From Rehmannia glutinosa (lineage: Eukaryota; Streptophyta; Magnoliopsida; Lamiales; Orobanchaceae), in the NCBI GenBank assembly GCA_016081115.2, contig CM071936.1, forward strand, positions 86,605,943 through 86,669,942: DNA of 64,000 bases, given 5' to 3'. A program made the translations under genes and the position numbers. Of the stretch, positions 58,500 to 64,000 are shown one piece after another; the stretch's first letter is position 1; each line of letters begins with the position of its first letter. Below the pieces are notes generated by a model. That model saw only the letters and a program-made list of their open reading frames with translations. It searched no databases and was not told the DNA's origin.

Positions 58500-59749
58500 G
58501 GTATATGTTTGCAATTTGCACGTTTTTAAAACTTAGGGCGAAAAATCAGATTTTGGATCAAATTTGAATTTTTCAAAAGCAGATGATCCGGTGACCAAAG
58601 GGGTGAGGTCGACCGGTTGCCTATACCTGGACCGGTCGACATCACCCTGGACTGTCACCCTCCTAATTTTTCGGATAAAATGCTTTGTTTCCAGGACTTA
58701 GCCATTTGGCTCTTTCACTCCATTTTTCGACCCTTTTGCAATTTTCACACACAATTCACTCAAAATAAATTTTGTTGTATAATTTTTGTATCTTGGGGTT
58801 CATATTGCTCGTTTATCATCATTGTTGCTCATCTTTACCGATTAAATGGTAAGAATTCTTCTCCTTTATCTCAATTGGGTTGAACCATTGAGAACTTGGT
58901 TTATTGTTAATATCTTGATGTAATTTATATATGTTTGTGATGAACTCATTAATTGGATGTTGTATAACTGGATTTGGTGATGTAATTTTTGGCTAGATTA
59001 CATATACAAGGGCTATATACATCTTCTTTGATTTTTGACGCCGCCATGTGCTCGATGAATTGTTTCATAGAAAATTTCATAAATGACATGATTCTCTCGA
59101 TTTCAAAAGTATTATACATTTATGGAGATCATGTTTTGCCAATCAAACGAGCTTTTGCAAGTCAAATGATCAACTTTTCCCTTTTTTATTTGGATTTTAA
59201 GCTTAAATGTTCAAAAAGCTCGATAAATCGGTACTATTGCGCACTTTGATATGAATAAATGATGTTTTTATCGTGCTAACATTCTTTTTGATGATTCCAA
59301 AGGGGAGAAACAAGAAATAAGAGGAAATAAGCTCGTTAGCTCAAAGAAGCTAAAATAAGCTCATGAAACAAGCTATAAGTGGCTAGTTTAAGCGAAAAGT
59401 TGCGTATAATATTTGGTCCATTGGTTGTATTATGAACTTATACACATGTCTAATGATGTTTCTTTGACAGGGGGAGCTTATAAGTTATTGATAATTAAGC
59501 TCGATATTGAAAAAAGTTTGAGCTTTTAGCTTTTGTTTGATCGCTTTTATACTTATCTTGATGTGCATGTTGATAGGGGAGCTTTTTTTGTAAAATGTTT
59601 ATGAAAATCTTTACTCCCTTCCTTATGGCTATTATGCATGGAATCTTTGTCTCAAAACGGATAGTTTATTTTTGACCAAAAAAATTTGTTTCGTTTTCAA
59701 AATCGACCTCTTAAAATTGTTTTGGTTTGTAATCAAAAAATGACGAGTT
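58500..59749 (+). other. Non-coding 3' region of the SIRE-like element
   Basis: Between the pol stop and the 3' LTR. It carries GTCGACCGG/CCGGTCGAC words at 58570-58650, as in the LTRs, and a purine-rich ACAGGGGGAGCTTA near 59470. No env-like frame is evident. Confidence 0.6.
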
Positions 59750-60982
59750 TGTTAGATAAATGTTTTTATCATGATTTTGATGATTTCGTTTATCGTGTTT
59801 TTACACCAAAACAATGTTTCTAAATGTTGTCCAAATACTCCCGATCGATATAAAATGTTTTTACTAATTTTTCGGAGTATTTCTTGAAGTTTATTTTTAA
59901 CAAAAATTGGACAACACTACGTCTCGTGTTGGACCGGTCGCCCTATAGGGCAACCTTTGTGTCTGAGTTGAGTTTTAAAATAGAAAACGGGACAAAGGAC
60001 ATTTCTAAGGTCGACCGGTCGACCTCAGGCGACCGTGCCTGAGCTTTATTCGGATTACAGAACTCCCCTGTATTTGATTTTGGGGCATGGCAACCGGTCC
60101 ACACAGGGGTCGACCGGTTCAACCCCATGGTGACCGCCCCCGTGTATTTTTCGTGTGAAAATCTTCAAACCCTTGTTTTTATTCAACCGTCGCTACATGT
60201 TTTTGACACAAAACTATCCGTTGGGTTTACTGACACAGCTTTTCCTCATTTTAGAGGGTTGATTTCTAACAGCTATAATCTTGATTTTAATTGCATTAGT
60301 AGAAATCAAACTCCAAGAAAAGAAGCCTATGTCTGAAATCAATCTAAGACCTCTCCTATAAATAGAGAAAGCATTCAAGCAACAAGACACAACACAACAA
60401 CACAAGCAAACACATACAAGCAAACACTTTGTTCTTCATTGTTATATTTCTTGTTGTAATAGCCTAAAACTCTTGTACTTGCACATTTTGAGGTCTAGAC
60501 TTTTATTTTTGATTACACTTGCACTCAAAGTTTGTATACTTCATTATCGAGTTGTAATCTTGAATTTTGTCAATCATCTAAAACAAGATATCCTTGTTGT
60601 TGTTCTTGTGGTAAGAGCACACTTGGGTGATCTTAGGTGTTGAAAGAGTGTGGTACTCTTCATAGGTGAAGGAAGATTGTGGTAATCTCCTGAAGGTGTT
60701 GTAAGAAGATTGTGGTGATCTTCAAAGATGGTGGTGTAATAGTTGTGGTAACTATTAATAAAATTCTTTTTCTTTTTTCGAAATCCATCCCTGGAGATCT
60801 TTGGGATGGTAGAGCACGTAGTCCCTAGGTGGGGTGAAGCTCTATAAATCATTGTGTGTTGTTTATTTTCTGCATTTATATTCTTGCTATCATTTTCATA
60901 GTTGAAAAAGAGGGCTAAAACTCGGAAAAATCGGCATAATCTATTCACCCCCTCTAGATTATCGTAGGCACTTGGACTAACA
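59750..60982 (+). repeat. 3' LTR of the SIRE-like copia element
   Basis: About 1.23 kb, matching the 5' LTR throughout with scattered substitutions and many one- or two-base indels. TATA box TATAAATA at 60357-60364. Followed by CTTTT and resumed LINE sequence. Confidence 0.88.
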
Positions 60983-61440
60983 CTTTTCATAGTGCCACCA
61001 TAATCTGTCTTTTTCCCATCATCCATACCGTAATACTAAGTATGAGACTTGAATCCACTTACGAGAATGTAGAACACACCACTCTCCTCATTCCATGAGT
61101 TATCCACATCATTGATCAATTCATTCACCACTCCTCATTCCATTAACTTTAAATTGGTCCTCATCTGGTTTAAAACTAATTACATTAGGAATCCAAGGTG
61201 ATTTCCAAATTTTAACTTATTTACCATACCAACTTTGAATCTCAAGCATTTTTTCAAGATGTCTTTTGATTTCATCCAACTTTTCCGCATTTTAGGATAA
61301 GAATTAACATAAAAAAATCACCCCCAACAAAGTACTTTGCCTTAAGAACTTGGCTCACCAACAGATTTGGGTAGACCAGAATTCTCCACAATTGCTTGGC
61401 CATAATTGCTTCATTTAAGAACTCGTAAATCCTTGAATCT
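60983..61440 (-). pseudogene. LINE middle segment
   Basis: Minus-strand text reads DSRIYEFLNEAIMAKQLWRI, then LVYPNLLVSQVLKAKYFVGG (61440-61330), a conserved stretch after the L1 RT core. Near 60990-61012 another frame gives DRLWWHYEK, which precedes the zf-RVT region. Between them, about 61020-61260, the frame is lost. Confidence 0.75.
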
Positions 61441-63012
61441 TGTTCGACCACTAAACACCTATAAAAATCTAACAATCCTCGCAAAATAACGAGATCAATT
61501 GTAGGTTAGCAAGTTAACCACAAGTCATCTCTCAAGGAAAACTTAGTCGGCAAATAATTATTATGCAACACAATTGTGAAATTAAATCTTAAACACTCTA
61601 ACCAAATTTGTGATTGTAATAAACTAAAGAAAAACAAGTAAAAAGACCGATTAAAATTTAACGCAATTAAACTCGAAGAAAAACAATATGAATGAAAGTC
61701 TAGGATTTCTCAATCATCTCATCAAACTTGCAAGCGAGAATATCAACTAATTTCATGCGGTTAACAAATATAACAAACAGTGAAAACTAGGCTAGATCGA
61801 TAACTCATGTATTCAAAGATTAGGGCTATCCCCATATAATTTGCTATTTTCATTAAGCCAAGTTAGATAATACACCTCCGATTCATTTCTAACCTCCTGA
61901 ATAAATTTAGTCCAGGAATAATATCTTCTCTTGATCTCAATTATTCCCTCAAAACAATCAAAAGTTGGCCAAATAGTTAATCAACAAGTAAAGCAATTTA
62001 TTTAAGAAGCAAATCAATTAATCAATACTCATGCTTATTTGTTTGAATCAAATCATCATAATCCTAGAACAAAAAATTAGTTCATGCTTGTAGTTGGATT
62101 CGTCAATTCAATTGAAATGAAGAGAGCAAATATAAACATGATAATGTAATAACAACAATCACCAAGCAATTGAAAATCGGATAAAGAAGATGGAGAAAGA
62201 TTACGCTTTGATCTAGCCGCAAAATATCTCCGATGAAAAAACAAGCAATCCCCAATGTTGGATGGAAGAAAAATAACAAAAACTAGGGTTTAAAAGCGCT
62301 ACGATGTAAAGGTATTCAAAAATATGGGCTCCCCAAGTCTTATTTATAAACCTGTGAGTCCTATACAAGGTGGAAGAGCGAAAAAATGCAAAAAAATCAA
62401 AAAATTCGTGTTTTGCAAGTCACGGTGCATGTCGCGCATGGCGCCGCGTGACCACGCAGCGCACATGCGATTACGCCCTTCGTGCATCGTGCGCGGACAC
62501 GTACCTCTTTTGCATGCCCGCACACCCTCCAAACTTCGGAATCTTGATGTCTTCCTATGAATTGTATCTCTATCTCTTAGTTTTCCATAGCCACTTGAAT
62601 GACCTAAATATCAATTTTCTAGAGAGAGTTATGGCCAAAATACTAAGACGTGTCATTTCCGAAATCTCATCACTTGATTTCCACTTTCACATGATTTTAA
62701 CCCATCCAAACGTCTTCTTTTGCATCTAGTACCAAAATAAATATTATAGAACTCTCTCTTAACTTTCTAATGGCATAAGAATCATATCAATTGAACTTGG
62801 ATGAAAATGTTATGTTCCAAATACAAAGACCGTCATCGCGATTCGTGAAATGACTTTTTGACGTTTCTTGCTCCAAAACTTATTTTTTCCACCAAATCCT
62901 AGAAAATCAACAAAATAACCCAACATAACACTAAAACATGCAAATGCAAATAAAACACGCCAAAAATATGTATAAATCATCCCAAAAACACACACAAAAA
63001 ACATGCAAAACA
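61441..63012 (-). mobile_element. Solo gypsy LTR inserted in the LINE
   Basis: About 1.57 kb. On the minus strand it starts TGTTTTGCATG and ends GGTCGAACA(A). Flanks AATCT (61436-61440) and AATCC (63013-63017) are a target duplication with one mismatch. No internal sequence is attached, so it is a solo LTR left by recombination. It is homologous to the LTR at 2233-3769 in inverted orientation, including the TATA box and a GC-rich block at 62420-62520. Confidence 0.8.
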
Positions 63013-64000
63013 AATCCCAACCCCCGTCATCCTTACAAACCGAAATTTTCTTCCAAGATTTCCAATGGATTTTGTTCGAATTCAACCCAGATAATACCCA
63101 CCAAAAGTTAGCAATCAAACTTCTCAACTCTTTGCGAATTCCCACTGCGACTTTGAAAATGGACATCACATAGAGGAGGGCACAAAGAACAACTTTAATC
63201 ATAACTTCTTTCCTGTAGTAGATAAAAATATGTGTTCACACTATGAATTCTTATCGGACTACTTCCACCACAAACCTGAATATTTCTTTCTTTGATTTCC
63301 CAATCATCGGTGGCAATCCCAAATATCTGCGTGATGGATGTCTAGAAATGCCACAAAGCGGTGACACACGACTTCCGAACTCACCTGGGAGTGTTTCTCT
63401 TGGAGAAGATGATGGATTTTTCAAGTTCACCTTTTGCCCAGAAAAAGTTGGTATTTCTTGAGAATTTCCCTCACTATATTGGCTTGAGCGAGTTAGCTTC
63501 AAAAAAGCAATGAATCATCAACAAAAAGGAGGTCGAAAATAACATGACCGTTTTTGCAAATTTTAAGTCCAAAAAGGGTTACATTATTCCCACCAATCCT
63601 TACAAGACCAAAACACTTATGGAACTTTTAAAAAATAAGGAAAAATTGGATCCCCATGTCTCAATCCTCTCCCCGAAGATATACCCACTAGCTTTTCCAT
63701 TAACATTGAAATAAAATGAAGAAAAGAAACACAAGTCATTATCCACTTCACAAACATATGAGCAAATCCCATTTTAATCATAAGACTTGTCACCCCTCCT
63801 ACTCCAATCTATTATATGCCTTTGTAATATCCAATTTAATAGCCATATAACATTTCTTACGAGTTCTATGTCTATTAAGAAAATGCATAGTTTCTTGAGC
63901 AATTATGACATTATCAATGATCATTCTATCGGGGATAAAGGCTGATTGTTTTTGGCAAATACGAAGTCAAAACAAGTTTTAAGTTTATTAGCCGAATTTT
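63013..64000 (-). pseudogene. LINE reverse transcriptase segment
   Basis: Minus-strand pieces in order from the right edge: FIPDRMIIDNVIIAQETMHF and KLDITKAYNRLEW with the first catalytic Asp (about 63940-63810), then FDLLFVDDSLLF, the catalytic (Y/F)xDD box (about 63535-63500). Next are RYLGLPPMIGKSKKEIFRF (63330-63270) and ELRSLIANFWWVLSG, NSNKIHWKSWKKISVCKDDGG (63140-63020). The order is that of L1-type RT. Frames change at least twice. The N-terminal RT and endonuclease lie beyond the window. Confidence 0.85.

Larger units (their letters stand above)
52228..60982 (+). mobile_element. Ty1/copia retrotransposon, SIRE/Maximus-like, complete structure but decayed
   Basis: 5' LTR 52229-53449 and 3' LTR 59750-60982 both run from TGTTAGATAAATG to ACTAACA. 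The right flank is CTTTT, and CTTTT occurs at 52223-52227 on the left; the T run leaves a one-base ambiguity in the left edge. The primer-binding site is a decayed TGGTATAAAAGTC just after the 5' LTR. Coding domains follow in copia order at 53514-58499. A 1.25-kb non-coding tail with ACAGGGGGAGCTTA near 59470 precedes the 3' LTR, as in SIRE/Maximus elements. A third LTR of this family lies at 33868-35086. Inserted in the minus-strand LINE. Confidence 0.88.
51271..64000 (-). mobile_element. LINE (L1-type), minus strand, split by two LTR insertions and cut by the window edge
   Basis: Three segments belong to one element. 64000-63013 is reverse transcriptase, 61440-60983 continues it, and 52227-51272 holds the zf-RVT region and 3' end with an A-tail (T run 51272-51286 on the plus strand). 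At each break the two sides rejoin after the insertion is removed: GGW joins DSRIYEF across the solo LTR, and LWWHYEK joins the LTVKFVYALLL side across the copia element with one base out of frame. About 2.4 kb of LINE is present; the 5' part lies beyond the right edge. Confidence 0.85.

Noticed and set aside
58617..59249. Frames of 86-88 codons after copia pol considered as an env-like gene of the SIRE lineage.
   Set aside because: Short, without a signal peptide, coiled coil or recognisable envelope features, and in the expected non-coding tail.

Overview
The window looks like a gene-poor stretch of a flowering-plant (eudicot) nuclear genome. It is AT-rich, its one clearly intact conserved gene has ten exons with GT-AG introns, and most of the rest is transposable-element sequence nested several layers deep. 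The sequence alone does not fix the species.

Layout. 1-13.7 kb is stacked retrotransposon remains: the 3' end of a plus-strand Ty3/gypsy element (LTR 2233-3769), then a minus-strand Ty3/gypsy element of Athila/Tat type (pol/gag 4116-9853, tRNA-Asp-type primer site, LTR 10010-11441) inserted in a decayed minus-strand Ty1/copia element (11442-13204). 13.7-16.0 kb is AT-rich and holds a small hAT-like MITE. At 16.05-31.9 kb a 5'-truncated, frameshifted SNW/SKIP-domain pseudogene is split in two by a Ty1/copia element (16249-30859; 229-bp LTRs; target duplication GAGAG). That copia element is itself split by a 9.6-kb CACTA (En/Spm) transposon (16643-26231; target duplication TGA). Removing each insertion and one copy of its duplication restores the reading frame of the layer below, so the order of events is clear.

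33.8-39.3 kb holds a copia LTR remnant (33793-35086), a plus-strand LINE 3' fragment (35087-37023), a short tandem array interrupted by a TIR element with an internal minisatellite, and possible tRNA-like SINE pieces. 39.8-49.0 kb is the gene island: an intact RPN8 (26S proteasome lid subunit, 310 aa), a convergent single-exon FAS1-domain membrane protein gene, a near-perfect 58-bp-arm palindrome, and a LIP2-type lipoyl/octanoyl-transferase pseudogene. Two Tourist-like MITEs share a TTA between them at 49.15-49.54 kb, followed by AT-rich diverged tandem repeats.

51.27-64.0 kb is one minus-strand L1-type LINE, entering from beyond the right edge and ending in an A-tail at 51272. It is broken by a complete but decayed SIRE/Maximus-like copia element (52228-60982) and by a solo gypsy LTR (61441-63012). 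The solo LTR is an inverted relative of the LTR at 2233-3769.

The functional content is therefore small: RPN8, and probably the FAS1 protein gene. I did not find a convincing new biological system. The points most worth a second look are the nested insertion in the SKIP-like sequence, the perfect palindrome, and the recurring GC-rich palindromic modules carried by two unrelated retrotransposon families.
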